NCBI RefSeq assembly: GCF_001898325.1
Contig: NZ_MKTR01000006.1
Location: 128,468 to 192,467 of the forward strand
DNA from: Microbacterium sp. 67-17
GTDB taxonomy: Bacteria; Actinomycetota; Actinomycetes; Actinomycetales; Microbacteriaceae
Reading direction: 5' to 3'
DNA: 64,000 bases
Part shown: one piece after another, positions 43,932 through 52,852 of the stretch
Numbering within the stretch: the stretch's first letter is position 1
Layout of the letters: each line of letters begins with the position of its first letter
The notes under the pieces: generated by a model
Told to the model about the DNA's origin: nothing
The model's input: only the letters and a program-made list of their open reading frames with translations
Database searches by the model: none
Program-made: the position numbers and the translations under genes

Positions 43932-46604
43932 ATGAGCAGTGCGACGCCGCATCCGGGTTCTTGGCCCGTGGTGGGCCGAGACACGGATGCCGAGAGCTTG
44001 GTCTCAGCGCTCGGGAAGCTGCCCGTTCGCGCTCAGATCCTGACGGGACCCCCGGGCATCGGTAAGACTGCGCTCGCGGGTCTTGTGGCAGAACGGATGC
44101 CGGAGCGCGCTGCGGTATCGATCATCGGGCTCTCTGAGCTCGCGGCAGTACCGCTTGCCGCGTTCTCGCCGGCGCTTACGGTACTGGGGCTGCCCGTCGA
44201 CCCTGCCGAGGCTGTGCCCGCGCTGATCTCACGTATCGGACGAAACCCGGGCGATTTCATCTTCGTTGTGGATGATGCGCCGCGTCTGGATGATGTTTCG
44301 GCCGCCGTCGTCTATCAGCTCGTCCGCGGATTCGGTGTGCCGATGATCGCAACGGCACGGCTGGGCGAGACCCTTCCGGCGCCCCTGGCCAAGTTGCTTC
44401 TCGAGGGTTTCGCCGAGGAACGACGGGTCAGGGGGTTGGCCGTCGACGACGTTCAGGAGCTTCTTCACCATCGGTTCGGCGCGGTCGGGCGTCGTGCCGA
44501 TGCCTCGCGCCTGGCGGGACGGACCGACGGAAATCCGCTCTACCTGCGGATGCTCGTGGAGGCTGCCCACCGTGAGGGCGCCGTGCGGGTCTCGGACGGC
44601 GTCGTCGAGATCGAGGACGGTGCAACGCCACCTGACCTCCTGCAGACCGTCGACGCCGCGATCGCTGCTCTCAACGAGGACGACCGCGCCGCGCTCAGAT
44701 TCGCCGCGGTGACGCAGCCGCTTGATCTCGACAGCCTGGATCGGTCCTCTCCGTGGCCGCGACGAATGTTCGATGCTCTGCTGGCGCGCGGTCTTCTGGT
44801 GAGAGACGCCGGAACGCGGTCGGTGCGCGTGGCTCACCCACTGCTGTCGGAAGGGCTCGACCTTCTCGGCGACGACGCGGCCCCCGCGCGGACCTACGCG
44901 ATCGCGCACCTTCGCTCGCTGGCCGATCCCACGAGCCGATTCAAGGCCATCGTGTTGCAGTCTGAAAGCGCCGCCGTGGATGCCGTCGATCTCGTGTGGG
45001 CAGCAGATCATGCGTTTCGATCGGCTGACTTCGAACATGCCGCCGCGTTCGCGCAGCGGGCTACTGGCGCGGCATCCGTCCCAGCACAGCGTTTCCGTGC
45101 GTATCTCGTTCTGGCGTGCGCGAGATCGAGCCTGGGCGATCTGGATGCCGCAGACGCTGCCTTCGATGCGGCGATCGCTCTCACCGAGACGGGCTCGATG
45201 CGGGCCGGTTCATCGACGAGTGGTTCGGGTGAGGTTGCGGAAGCTTCAGAGGATGAGATCCCCTGGCGCGACCGCGCCTTGCTCGCCAGCCGACGTGGCG
45301 AGCATCTCGCCTTCCGTCGGTTCGACGTTGCCGCTGCCATCCAGGCCGCCGAAGACCTGCAGGCGTCGGCACCGCCGACCGTCGGAGCCACTTTGGAGCC
45401 GGAACTGCGGTTGTGGCGGGGACTGGTCGGGCAGATGCATGAGCGAACAAGCGAGACCGAAGCCGATGAGTCTCCTGAAATGCTCGTTCGTGGCGCTGTC
45501 GCATCGATCATGACCGAGTCGATGAACGGGCGCACCGCGGCCGCCGTCGAGGCCGCCTCACTTCTGTCAGACGCGCAGGCGAGGTTCGGGGTACTGGACC
45601 CGTTCGCTGCGGCCATGATCGGATTCGAGACCTACTTCGGGTTCCTCTCGCGCGGAGAGCATGAGCGCGCCGTCGAGTTCGCTGAACAGCGACGCGCGAC
45701 AGCCGGCGAGGGTGCCGGCATCTGGACGAGCACGGTCGCCGAACACCGCAGCTACAACGGTCGTCTCAGCGAGGCTCGCCGGCTCTCAGCTCTTGCCGTC
45801 GATCAGCTCCGCTGGCGGGACCCCTTTGCGATCATGCCGCTAGCTCTGGCCATCCGCGCTGACCTGACGGCGAAGTCGGGGGATCTCGTCGGCGCACGAG
45901 ATCTGCTCGACGCGATGGATCCCGCCCAGCGGTCGGAGCCGAAGGCGTTACTGATGGCTGCGGAGTGCGAAGCCTGGCTTGCCCACGCGGCAGGCGACTC
46001 GGCTCGCGCGGCTGCGCTGATTGAGGCAGCAGCCGAGCAAGCGATGGGGGTGGGCTTCCAGCTCGTCGCCGCGATTTCACTCGGTGTCTGCATCCGTGTT
46101 GGGAAGGTCGACCGAGCCGCAGCGATGCTCGAGGCGATCTGCGAACAGGTGCCTGCCGAGATGCGCCTGTTCACGGCGCTGCGCGATGTCGCCGTTGCGC
46201 TGCGTGATCGCACACCGGGGCGCATGCCCACCGCAGCATCGGCTCTCGTCGCGGGCGGGATGGCGCCGACGGCCCTCGACGCGATCGAGCTGGCTCGCCG
46301 GATGCGGCAGGACGCCGAAACCCGGCACCGCCTCGATCGCGTTGCCCTGATGGCAGCCGACGGGGTGGATGCGCCGCTGTTGCAGCGCCGCGATAGCCCC
46401 GTGATCTCGCAGCGAGAGCGCGAGGTGGCGATAGCCGCCGCGAGTCGTGCCCGCAGCCGCGAGATCGCCGAACGCTTCGGTGTCTCATCACGGACGATCG
46501 ACAACCAACTGCAGTCGGTGTACCGGAAGCTCGGTGTCTCATCACGCGACGAATTGCGTGCCGCGCTTCATGAGACGGGCCTCTTGGCTCGGAGCGCCGA
46601 TTAG
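43932..46604 (+). CDS. Large ATP-binding LuxR-family (LAL) regulator
   Basis: Regulator of 890 residues. AAA/NB-ARC-like part with Walker A LTGPPGIGKTALAG and Walker B FIFVVDDAPRLDD at residues about 35-115, long helical TPR-like middle, and C-terminal LuxR helix-turn-helix (ISQREREVAIAAASRARSRE, IAERFGVSSRTIDNQLQSVY). LAL proteins activate transcription after ligand and ATP binding. The ATG at 43932 (MSSATPHPG) is used; one at 43914 is possible. Divergent from the SGNH hydrolase gene, which may be its target. Confidence 0.92.
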   Translation: MSSATPHPGSWPVVGRDTDAESLVSALGKLPVRAQILTGPPGIGKTALAGLVAERMPERAAVSIIGLSELAAVPLAAFSPALTVLGLPVDPAEAVPALISRIGRNPGDFIFVVDDAPRLDDVSAAVVYQLVRGFGVPMIATARLGETLPAPLAKLLLEGFAEERRVRGLAVDDVQELLHHRFGAVGRRADASRLAGRTDGNPLYLRMLVEAAHREGAVRVSDGVVEIEDGATPPDLLQTVDAAIAALNEDDRAALRFAAVTQPLDLDSLDRSSPWPRRMFDALLARGLLVRDAGTRSVRVAHPLLSEGLDLLGDDAAPARTYAIAHLRSLADPTSRFKAIVLQSESAAVDAVDLVWAADHAFRSADFEHAAAFAQRATGAASVPAQRFRAYLVLACARSSLGDLDAADAAFDAAIALTETGSMRAGSSTSGSGEVAEASEDEIPWRDRALLASRRGEHLAFRRFDVAAAIQAAEDLQASAPPTVGATLEPELRLWRGLVGQMHERTSETEADESPEMLVRGAVASIMTESMNGRTAAAVEAASLLSDAQARFGVLDPFAAAMIGFETYFGFLSRGEHERAVEFAEQRRATAGEGAGIWTSTVAEHRSYNGRLSEARRLSALAVDQLRWRDPFAIMPLALAIRADLTAKSGDLVGARDLLDAMDPAQRSEPKALLMAAECEAWLAHAAGDSARAAALIEAAAEQAMGVGFQLVAAISLGVCIRVGKVDRAAAMLEAICEQVPAEMRLFTALRDVAVALRDRTPGRMPTAASALVAGGMAPTALDAIELARRMRQDAETRHRLDRVALMAADGVDAPLLQRRDSPVISQREREVAIAAASRARSREIAERFGVSSRTIDNQLQSVYRKLGVSSRDELRAALHETGLLARSAD

Positions 46605-46627
46605 TCGTCATCTCGCACGTCGAGTAT

Positions 46628-46693
46628 GTCGGGGCGGGGGACTCCCCATGGCTCGCAGGCGCTTCCCGATCGCTGCCTGCTCCCCGCCCCGAC
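46628..46693. terminator. GC-rich inverted repeat between convergent genes
   Basis: GTCGGGGCGGGG (46628-46639) and CCCCGCCCCGAC (46682-46693) pair over 12 bases across a 42-base loop, between the ends of the LuxR gene and the convergent lipoprotein gene. A bidirectional terminator is plausible; the loop is long. Confidence 0.45.
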
Positions 46694-46704
46694 CGTTCGG
46701 GTCG

Positions 46705-47238
46705 CTACGGCTTGGCGAGCGTGACCGTGTAGGTCACCTCGAGTTCTGCCGCATCGCCGAACGCTTTGAGGTCGACGTCTCCCGCTACTCCGCCGATGTC
46801 GGCGATGTAGTGCAGCGTCTCGGTGAGGAAGTCGTCGTTTCCGCTGCGCTGGTCGCTGGTGTTGGTCCACCCAGGATCCGCCGAGAGTCCATCGACGGTT
46901 CGCCAGAACGGGTCGGGCGTGCGGCACTCAAACTCCCACACCCACTGGGTGTCGAACTCTGTCTCGTTGACTGAGTAGTCCAGCTGCTCCTCACACCCGT
47001 AGAGGGCGACCTCGGGCATTCCCTCGGGCACGGGGATGGGCTCGCCCTCGACGGCGGCGCCACCGGTCGCGGCGGGCTCAGTCGTGGCATCGGTGTCGGC
47101 GGATTCCTCTGCGGCAACGTCGAGAGCGACATCCGTGGGGGTGGGGGCGGCATCTGGTGCCGCGCAACCGACCAGGAGCAGAGCCGGAATGACAGCGAGC
47201 GCGGCGAACGCGGCACGCGGGTGACGGCGCGGCGTCAT
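46705..47238 (-). CDS. Hypothetical lipoprotein
   Basis: Lipoprotein of 177 residues: MTPRRHPRAAFAALAVIPAL, lipobox LLVGC, a Thr/Ala/Asp-rich linker to about residue 60, then a small domain with two Cys (YGCEEQLDYSVN, WEFECRTPDPFW) likely forming a disulfide. No family recognised. Its ATG overlaps the stop of the upstream lipoprotein gene (ATGA at 47235-47238), so the two are co-translated. Confidence 0.8.
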   Translation of the reverse strand: MTPRRHPRAAFAALAVIPALLLVGCAAPDAAPTPTDVALDVAAEESADTDATTEPAATGGAAVEGEPIPVPEGMPEVALYGCEEQLDYSVNETEFDTQWVWEFECRTPDPFWRTVDGLSADPGWTNTSDQRSGNDDFLTETLHYIADIGGVAGDVDLKAFGDAAELEVTYTVTLAKP

Positions 47239-47702
47239 CGGGATGTCACCCCGTAGATGAGAGCTTTGCTTCCGCCTTCGGCGCCATCCCAGATCACGGT
47301 GGCAACCCACGTGTCGTTCTGGTAGGAGGCGATGCGCCCGTCGGCGGTCGTGCCGTCGGTGACCAGTTCGTACCCCGAGCCGGCGAGAGTGGCGATGATC
47401 TGCTCGACAGAGTCCGCCTCGACCCCTTCGTAGGTGAGGTTCCACGATCCAGGAGCCGTGACGACGCTCACGAGCTGGCCAGTTGGTTGAGGCAGCTCGG
47501 CGGGGAAATCGGCGGGAACCTCCGTCGTCGTGCCGACCTCGATGGTTCCTTCGTCGGTTTCGATCGAGGCGCCGTTCTCGTCGACGGAGATGCCGGTGGC
47601 GTCTTCGACGATGTCGGTGACCGAAGGCATGCAGCCGCTGAGAAGCAGCACCGTACCCACTGCGAGGGCCGGAACGAGAAGGGTTGCGCGGGGGTGGGGC
47701 AT
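47235..47702 (-). CDS. Small lipoprotein, paralogue of the one at 41636
   Basis: Lipoprotein of 155 residues: MPHPRATLLVPALAVGTVLL, lipobox LLSGC. The mature part follows the order ISVDENGASIETDEGTIEV, VPADFPAELPQPTGQLVSV, GSWNLTYEGVEADSVEQIIA, closely parallel to the product of 41636-42121. GGAG lies eight bases before the ATG at 47702. Co-translated with the next lipoprotein. Function unknown. Confidence 0.8.
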   Translation of the reverse strand: MPHPRATLLVPALAVGTVLLLSGCMPSVTDIVEDATGISVDENGASIETDEGTIEVGTTTEVPADFPAELPQPTGQLVSVVTAPGSWNLTYEGVEADSVEQIIATLAGSGYELVTDGTTADGRIASYQNDTWVATVIWDGAEGGSKALIYGVTSR

Positions 47703-47883
47703 GGATGTCTCCAGGGGAGCGGACAGGGACATTCACATGGTCGCGTGCGCCCTCGACGGCGGCAATGAGTATGAACTACCTATCGCCGCCCCATCCTGTC
47801 TGCCGTCGTCACCCGACAGTTCCCTAGGATGGGCTCGGGCGGCCTGGGTACTTCTGACGAAACCAGCAAGGGGGCGGTGCGGC

Positions 47884-48822
47884 ATGGCGTGGATCGGCGG
47901 CCTCCTCGTGATCAGCATCGCGGTCGCGGGCGCCATCATCGCCTTCGCGCTTCCCATCATCGGTTCGCCCGGACGAGGGCAGCTGTTCGTGCGGTTCTGC
48001 ATCATTGCGGGCATCGCCGCCGTGGGCTCGACCTTGATGTACGCGATCTACGAAACGACAGCCACCGTTCTGGCGCTCGCGGTCGGTGACACGTTCATGG
48101 TGCTCGGTCCGGGCGGGATTCTGTTGGCGCTTCGTGCGCTGTCGGGTCGGCTGCGCAGTGCCACGATCGTGGTGTCCTGTGCCGTGTTGGCTGTGGCGGC
48201 GACCACGGCGCTCATCGGACTCCCCGTCTCGGCGCTCGTGAAGGTCTCTGCACTCCTGCTGCTGTGCGTGCTCACGGCGTGTGAGACCCGCGTCGCGCCG
48301 ATCGTCGGCGAGGCCGGCGCGCTGACGCTTCTACTGGTGAACGCGGGGTACGCCGCCTTCTCGTTCGGACGCATCGCCGTTGCTCTCACGCTGGGGATGG
48401 ATTCGCCTCTCTACCGGGCGGCGTTCTCGATTTATCCGACGACAGCTGTCGGAATCGTGGCTGTCGCTGGAACCGGAGTCGCGGTCGTACGGATGGCAGT
48501 GGCGCGAAGCGTGGGCGGGCGGATGTCGCCAGACGGGCCCGAGTCCGGATACAGCGTGGACGGCTGGTCGGTGGGTCTGCCCGCGGTCGATGATCTGCGC
48601 GCCGCGTTCGGGAGCTCCACGGTGTCTCGACTTCGGGCCGACCTTCGCGAGGCATGCGAGGTGATCAGCGCTGACGGTGCGCCCGAGGCGACGGTGCTCG
48701 CCAGAAGGCGGTCGCATCAGGTCTTCAGCCAGGCGCTGTCTGCAGAACTCGAGTCACGCGGGTGGTCCGAGAGCGAGATCGCGATGGTGGTCATCGTCCC
48801 GGACGAGCGGACGGATGGCTGA
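47884..48822 (+). CDS. Seven-span membrane protein with cytosolic tail, unknown
   Basis: Protein of 312 residues. About seven hydrophobic spans occupy residues 1-205 (first: WIGGLLVISIAVAGAIIAFA; others include ATIVVSCAVLAVAATTALIG and TTAVGIVAVAGTGVAVVRMA). The last 100 residues are soluble (LPAVDDLRAAFGSSTVSRLR, SHQVFSQALSAELESRGWSE). The 7TM-plus-tail layout resembles a receptor or sensor, but I recognise no signalling domain in the tail. Monocistronic; the start ATG at 47884 has no strong RBS. Confidence 0.65.
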   Translation: MAWIGGLLVISIAVAGAIIAFALPIIGSPGRGQLFVRFCIIAGIAAVGSTLMYAIYETTATVLALAVGDTFMVLGPGGILLALRALSGRLRSATIVVSCAVLAVAATTALIGLPVSALVKVSALLLLCVLTACETRVAPIVGEAGALTLLLVNAGYAAFSFGRIAVALTLGMDSPLYRAAFSIYPTTAVGIVAVAGTGVAVVRMAVARSVGGRMSPDGPESGYSVDGWSVGLPAVDDLRAAFGSSTVSRLRADLREACEVISADGAPEATVLARRRSHQVFSQALSAELESRGWSESEIAMVVIVPDERTDG

Positions 48823-48846
48823 GGTCCCGTTCGGTATCGCTTAACT

Positions 48847-48860
48847 TGCCTATATAGGCA
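48847..48860. promoter_or_regulatory. 14-bp palindrome, likely ArsR operator
   Basis: TGCCTATATAGGCA is a perfect palindrome directly before the -10 hexamer of the arsR gene, where ArsR-type repressors commonly bind to autoregulate. Confidence 0.65.
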
Positions 48861-48866
48861 TATGAT
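48861..48866 (+). promoter_or_regulatory. -10 hexamer of a probably leaderless arsR transcript
   Basis: TATGAT (five of six to TATAAT) ends six bases before the ATG at 48873. Transcription would start at or next to the A of the start codon, and no Shine-Dalgarno is present between. Confidence 0.5.
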
Positions 48867-48872
48867 TGAGAT

Positions 48873-49235
48873 ATGGCCCGAGCCGCAACCACCTCCGACG
48901 CGTTCAACGCGATTGCCGAACCGCGGCGGCGCGACATCCTGATGCTGCTGCGCGACGGAGAGCGAGCGGTAGCCGAGCTGGCCGACAACCTCGAGATGAC
49001 GCAGCCCCAGACTTCCAAGCACCTGCGCGTGCTGCGAGAGGTGGGACTCGTCCGGGTTCGTGGTGCCGGCAAGCAGCGGTTGTACGGACTGGATGCCGAG
49101 GGCCTGCGGCCCATTCACGAGTGGACGGGAGGCTTCGAGCAGTTCTGGAACGGCAGCTTCGACCGACTGGATGCCTACGTGCAGCGGCTGGCGCAGCATC
49201 CGTCAACGACAGACAGAGGAGACACGGATGACTGA
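48873..49235 (+). CDS. ArsR-family transcriptional regulator
   Basis: Winged-helix repressor of 120 residues: DAFNAIAEPRRRDILMLLRD, GERAVAELADNLEMTQPQTS, KHLRVLREVGLVRVRGAGKQ and RLYGLDAEGLRPIHEW. It lacks the Cys-rich metal site of classical ArsR, matching the SdpR/YvaK-like group that pairs with SRPBCC genes. The next gene, an AHSA1-type SRPBCC protein, overlaps by eight bases. Likely autoregulated through the palindrome at 48847. Confidence 0.92.
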   Translation: MARAATTSDAFNAIAEPRRRDILMLLRDGERAVAELADNLEMTQPQTSKHLRVLREVGLVRVRGAGKQRLYGLDAEGLRPIHEWTGGFEQFWNGSFDRLDAYVQRLAQHPSTTDRGDTDD

Positions 49236-49710
49236 CCAGCACATACCCGCCACGGGGTCCGAGCCCGAGGCAGACCGAACCGTCGTGGTCGAACGGCTCG
49301 TCAGCGCGCCTCGCGAGGTCGTGTTCGAGGCTTTCACGAGCGTCGATCATCTCTCGGCGTGGTGGGGGCCCGACGGCTTCACGACATCGACGCGAGAGTT
49401 CGAGTTCCGCGAGGGCGGGGAGTGGATCTTCACGATGCACGGACCCGATGGCACTGACTATGCGGAGTGGATCCGGTGGCGTGAGATCGTTGCACCCGAG
49501 CGCATTGTGCTGCTGCACGGGGAGTATGCGGGCGATCCGAATGCGTTCGACTCGGTGTTCACCTTCGACGAGGTGGGAGCGCAGACTCGGATCACGCTGT
49601 CGACCGTGTTCCCCACGAAGCAGCTGCGCGACACGGCAGTCGAGGAGTATCACGCGATCGAAGGCGGTGCGCAGACCCTCGGGCACCTGGCGACCTACGT
49701 CGAAGCCTGA
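49228..49710 (+). CDS. SRPBCC (AHSA1-like) domain protein
   Basis: Protein of 160 residues with the hydrophobic-cavity fold of AHSA1/SRPBCC proteins: RLVSAPREVVFEAFTSVDHL, SAWWGPDGFTTSTREFEFRE, GGEWIFTMHGPDGTDY, FDEVGAQTRITLSTVFPTK. It presumably binds a small ligand, and the pairing with ArsR suggests ligand-related regulation. AGAGGAGA precedes the ATG at 49228, which lies inside the end of the arsR gene. Confidence 0.92.
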   Translation: MTDQHIPATGSEPEADRTVVVERLVSAPREVVFEAFTSVDHLSAWWGPDGFTTSTREFEFREGGEWIFTMHGPDGTDYAEWIRWREIVAPERIVLLHGEYAGDPNAFDSVFTFDEVGAQTRITLSTVFPTKQLRDTAVEEYHAIEGGAQTLGHLATYVEA

Positions 49711-49746
49711 CTCCCTCCGCGGTCGGTCCACCCGTACCGTGGTCGT

Positions 49747-50481
49747 GTGAGCATTCCCGCGCCCGACATCTCGGTCCCGCCGCGGGTGCGGGAGTTGGCG
49801 CGGGGTGCAGTCTTGACTCCGGCCTGGATCAACGACCTCGGCGGCCTGACGTTCCGGGCGACGGATGCCGGCGGCATCCGCTTCATCAAATACGAGCCGC
49901 ACAACCCCGAGTGGTCAGCCGAGGCCGAAGCCGAACGGTTGCGGTGGTCGACGCGCTTCACGCCGGTGCCGCGGGTCATCGAGTGCGGACGCGACGAAAA
50001 CCACGCGTGGCTGGTGACCGAGGGGTTGGCGGGCGAGAGCGCGGTATCGCCGCGGTGGCGCTCCGAGCCTGCGACGGCGGTTCGGGCGATCGGCGAGGGG
50101 CTGCGGGCGCTGCACGACGCCTTGCCTGTCGACGAGTGCCCGTTTCGGTGGGACGTTCCCACGCGCCTGGCGAACGCGGCGGCTCGCGGCATCCGTGTGC
50201 CTGCCGCCCTGCACGAGCCGCCGCCGGCCGACCGGCTCGTCGTGTGTCACGGCGACGCGTGCGCGCCGAACACGCTCATCTCGGATGCCGGCACCTGGTC
50301 AGGTCACGTCGACCTCGGCTCGCTCGGCATTGGTGATCGGTGGGGCGACCTCGCCTCGGCCGCGCTGAGCACCCAGTGGAACTATGGCCCCGGGTGGGAG
50401 GACGCGCTCGTGGCCGCCTACGGCATCGACCCCGATCCGGAGCGGATGCAGTACTACCAGGCCCTGTGGAACGCGACCTGA
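49747..50481 (+). CDS. Aminoglycoside phosphotransferase-like kinase
   Basis: Protein of 244 residues of the APH(3')-like family. The catalytic loop is VVCHGDACAPNTLIS (HGDxxxxN) and the metal-binding motif HVDLGSLGIGDRWGDLA (DxG). The N-terminal lobe has IRFIKYEPHN with the ATP-binding Lys. C-terminal YGIDPDPERMQYYQALWNAT closely resembles the end of APH(3') enzymes. A chromosomal kinase of this kind may or may not give resistance; substrate is not proven. GTG start, no strong RBS. Confidence 0.88.
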   Translation: MSIPAPDISVPPRVRELARGAVLTPAWINDLGGLTFRATDAGGIRFIKYEPHNPEWSAEAEAERLRWSTRFTPVPRVIECGRDENHAWLVTEGLAGESAVSPRWRSEPATAVRAIGEGLRALHDALPVDECPFRWDVPTRLANAAARGIRVPAALHEPPPADRLVVCHGDACAPNTLISDAGTWSGHVDLGSLGIGDRWGDLASAALSTQWNYGPGWEDALVAAYGIDPDPERMQYYQALWNAT

Positions 50482-50537
50482 GCCGCGGCCCGGCTCGTCG
50501 TGCGCAAGATGTCGCATGTCGAAGGGATGCTGGGCAC

Positions 50538-51329
50538 GTGAGCTCTGACCCATCCGCCGTCGAACGCCTGCCTCCGCCGCCGGATCGCGCCCCCGACCTC
50601 GACGAGCGTTTCACTGGTGCGCTCTCAGCTGAGCGATGGGTGGCGCACTACCTGCCGCACTGGACGACTCCCGAGCGCTCGAAGGCGCGCTACCGAATCA
50701 CGCCCGAAGGGCTCGAGCTGCGCATTGACGAGGATCAACTCGACTGGCGACCCGAGGATGCCCCGCTGCGAGTGTCGAACCTGCAAACCGGCACCTTCTC
50801 GGGGCCGTTGGGGTCGGCATCCGGAACCCACCGCCACCGCGACGACGTGCGCGTGCGCACCCAGACGCCGCTGCGGCTGCTGTTCGCTCCCTCGAGCGGA
50901 CGCGTCGACCTCACCGTCTCGGCCACGCGCGATGACGGATGCATGCTCGCGGCCTGGCTCGTGGGAACCGAGCATCTTTCGCCACAGGATTCCGGAGAGA
51001 TCTGCGTCTTCGAGATCGATGCAGATGCCGTGGCTGGGAGCACGGTCGCGCGGACTGGTGTCAAGGCGCATCATGATCCGCGGATGCACACCGATATGGC
51101 TGACGTGACGTTGCCGTTCGATGCGAGCCGGCCCCATACGTGGACGGTGACCTGGGGGAGCGGTGCGACCGTCATCGGGTGCGAGGGGCGCGTCGTGCGT
51201 CGGATCGGGCAGGCTCCCGACTATCCGCTGTTCCTGATGATCGACCTGTTCGAGATCGGACCGCCCCGAGGCGCCTATCCGAAGGCAGCGATGATCCACC
51301 GCGTGCAGGGGTGGAGCTTCGACGAGTAG
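50538..51329 (+). CDS. GH16-like lectin/glucanase-fold protein, cytosolic
   Basis: Protein of 263 residues without a signal peptide. The sandwich pattern DLDERFTGALSAERWVAHYL, RYRITPEGLELRIDEDQ, SGEICVFEIDADAV, DASRPHTWTVTWGSGATVIG and LFLMIDLFEIGPP resembles GH16/concanavalin-A-like proteins. GH16 active sites read ExDxxE or ExDxE; here the segment reads EIDAD, so one acidic position is Asp or missing. It may be a non-catalytic or altered glycan-binding protein. GTG at 50538 was chosen because the conserved region follows closely. Confidence 0.75.
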   Translation: MSSDPSAVERLPPPPDRAPDLDERFTGALSAERWVAHYLPHWTTPERSKARYRITPEGLELRIDEDQLDWRPEDAPLRVSNLQTGTFSGPLGSASGTHRHRDDVRVRTQTPLRLLFAPSSGRVDLTVSATRDDGCMLAAWLVGTEHLSPQDSGEICVFEIDADAVAGSTVARTGVKAHHDPRMHTDMADVTLPFDASRPHTWTVTWGSGATVIGCEGRVVRRIGQAPDYPLFLMIDLFEIGPPRGAYPKAAMIHRVQGWSFDE

Positions 51330-51356
51330 TCGCGGTATCCGACGCGGGGCAGTCCT

Positions 51357-52028
51357 TCAGTCGCTGAGCCGATGCCAGACGCCTTCGGAGACGACCTCGA
51401 CCCGGGCGCCGTCAACGACGATCGCCGTGTCGTCATCCATGACATACGCGGGGACATCGATCTTGGATGCCCACTTCTCGGCGACCTCCATCGCGGTGCC
51501 GGGCCGATCGCCGACGGCCAGGTGTGGGCAGATCGCGAAGTCGACGACGCCGAGCCCGCGGTCGCCGAGGGGTGATTGCCAGCCGACGAACTCCTGTCCG
51601 ATCCGCGGCGCCATGACCATGCTGCCGGCGCTCATGCCGACCCACACGGTGTCGTCGAGGTCGTCGAGCAGGTCCAGCATCCGTGACTCGCGCAACCAGT
51701 GGTGCAGGTAGATCGCATCGCCGCCCGAGACGAGCAGCGCATCGGCATCGCGCACCTGCGGCATCCAGCGCTCGTCGGGGACGCTCGGCAGCGCCGTCAG
51801 TTCGAGGAGCCCGACGGACTTCCAGCCGAGCGACACCATCGGGTTGCCGGGTTCTCGGCCTGCGGCGAACTCCCATGCCTTCACGCCCGGCCCGAGCCAC
51901 GGATGCCCGTACATTGCGGTCGGAATGCACAGTGCAGTCGACTCCTCGATGGGTTTGCTGAGCAGATCGACGAGTGCCCTCCGGATGCTGGGATTGGTCA
52001 CTCCGCCGGAGGTCAACAGCAGTCGCAT
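51357..52028 (-). CDS. Peptidase S51 / dipeptidase E family protein
   Basis: Protein of 223 residues with the class-I-amidotransferase-like fold of peptidase E: MRLLLTSGGVTNPSIRRALV, DADALLVSGGDAIYLHHWLR, and the nucleophile elbow VWVGMSAGSMVMA with Ser. FAICPHLAVGDRPG supplies the likely His region. AAGGAG precedes the ATG at 52028. It probably cleaves small Asp-containing peptides, or is a related hydrolase of unknown substrate. Confidence 0.88.
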   Translation of the reverse strand: MRLLLTSGGVTNPSIRRALVDLLSKPIEESTALCIPTAMYGHPWLGPGVKAWEFAAGREPGNPMVSLGWKSVGLLELTALPSVPDERWMPQVRDADALLVSGGDAIYLHHWLRESRMLDLLDDLDDTVWVGMSAGSMVMAPRIGQEFVGWQSPLGDRGLGVVDFAICPHLAVGDRPGTAMEVAEKWASKIDVPAYVMDDDTAIVVDGARVEVVSEGVWHRLSD

Positions 52029-52152
52029 CGTGTCTCCTTGTCGGCGCGGGCGCCTCCCCAGGAGGCCAGATCCCCACGCGGATGTCAAGCGCTGGCGGAG
52101 CCGTTCAGGACCGCGTCGAGCTCCGCTTCGATATCGCGGGAAGAATGGCGGC

Positions 52153-52803
52153 GTGAGCTCCTACCATCGTCCACCGATCGAGACGCCGGTGTTCCGCGAC
52201 GCCGCGGGACAAATCATCGAGTACGGACGCCGCTGGGAAGACTCACCGCCTACCGAGACCTATTCGGTCGACACGCATCCCGAGCGGTTCGCTCCGCTCC
52301 ACACCGTCGCCGATGCGCTCGTGGCGCATGTCGCTGAGACCTACGACGTCCGGATCACCGAGGGGCCGGATGCCGCGGCCGACCTCCTTCGCCAGAGCAG
52401 GCCCTTCGCGCGGGCGGTGCGCATCGAGCCGATCGACCCGCGATGCGCCGCGATCACGCTCGTCTACACCGACTATCCAGGCATCGTCATGCATGCGGGA
52501 TTGCTGCACGACTTCCACTTTCCGATCTGCGGGTGTGACGCGTGCGACTCGACCGGGGAGGCGGAGGTCGACGAGTTCGAACGGCATGTGTTTGCCGTCG
52601 TCGGTGGCAGGTACAGCGAGAGCGTCGACGAAGGCCCTGATCCGTGGGTTGGGTACTCGCTTGAGTATCCGAATGGGTCGACGTCGGGGCGAGGGCCCAT
52701 CGGCGAGGACCTGCCCGTCGCCCGCGTCGAGGCGGCACGCCCCATCCTTCGAGCCCTCTCCGGCGGCTGGGCTCCGTGGCCTCGCGTCGCGGTTGAGTCC
52801 TGA
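52153..52803 (+). CDS. Uncharacterised actinobacterial protein (DUF6226-like)
   Basis: Cytosolic protein of 216 residues with N-terminal RPPIETPVFRDAAGQIIEYG followed by RRWEDSPPTETYSVDTHPER, FAPLHTVADALVAHVAETYD, and a central FPICGCDACDSTGEAEVDEF. The Cys trio in CGCDAC could bind zinc. The order of motifs is what I recall for DUF6226 proteins of Microbacteriaceae; this is from memory and not certain. GTG start at 52153. Function unknown. Confidence 0.72.
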   Translation: MSSYHRPPIETPVFRDAAGQIIEYGRRWEDSPPTETYSVDTHPERFAPLHTVADALVAHVAETYDVRITEGPDAAADLLRQSRPFARAVRIEPIDPRCAAITLVYTDYPGIVMHAGLLHDFHFPICGCDACDSTGEAEVDEFERHVFAVVGGRYSESVDEGPDPWVGYSLEYPNGSTSGRGPIGEDLPVARVEAARPILRALSGGWAPWPRVAVES

Positions 52804-52852
52804 ATGGGATGCCGCCCGCTCACGGCCATGACGCATGACCGGCGCGGGAACG

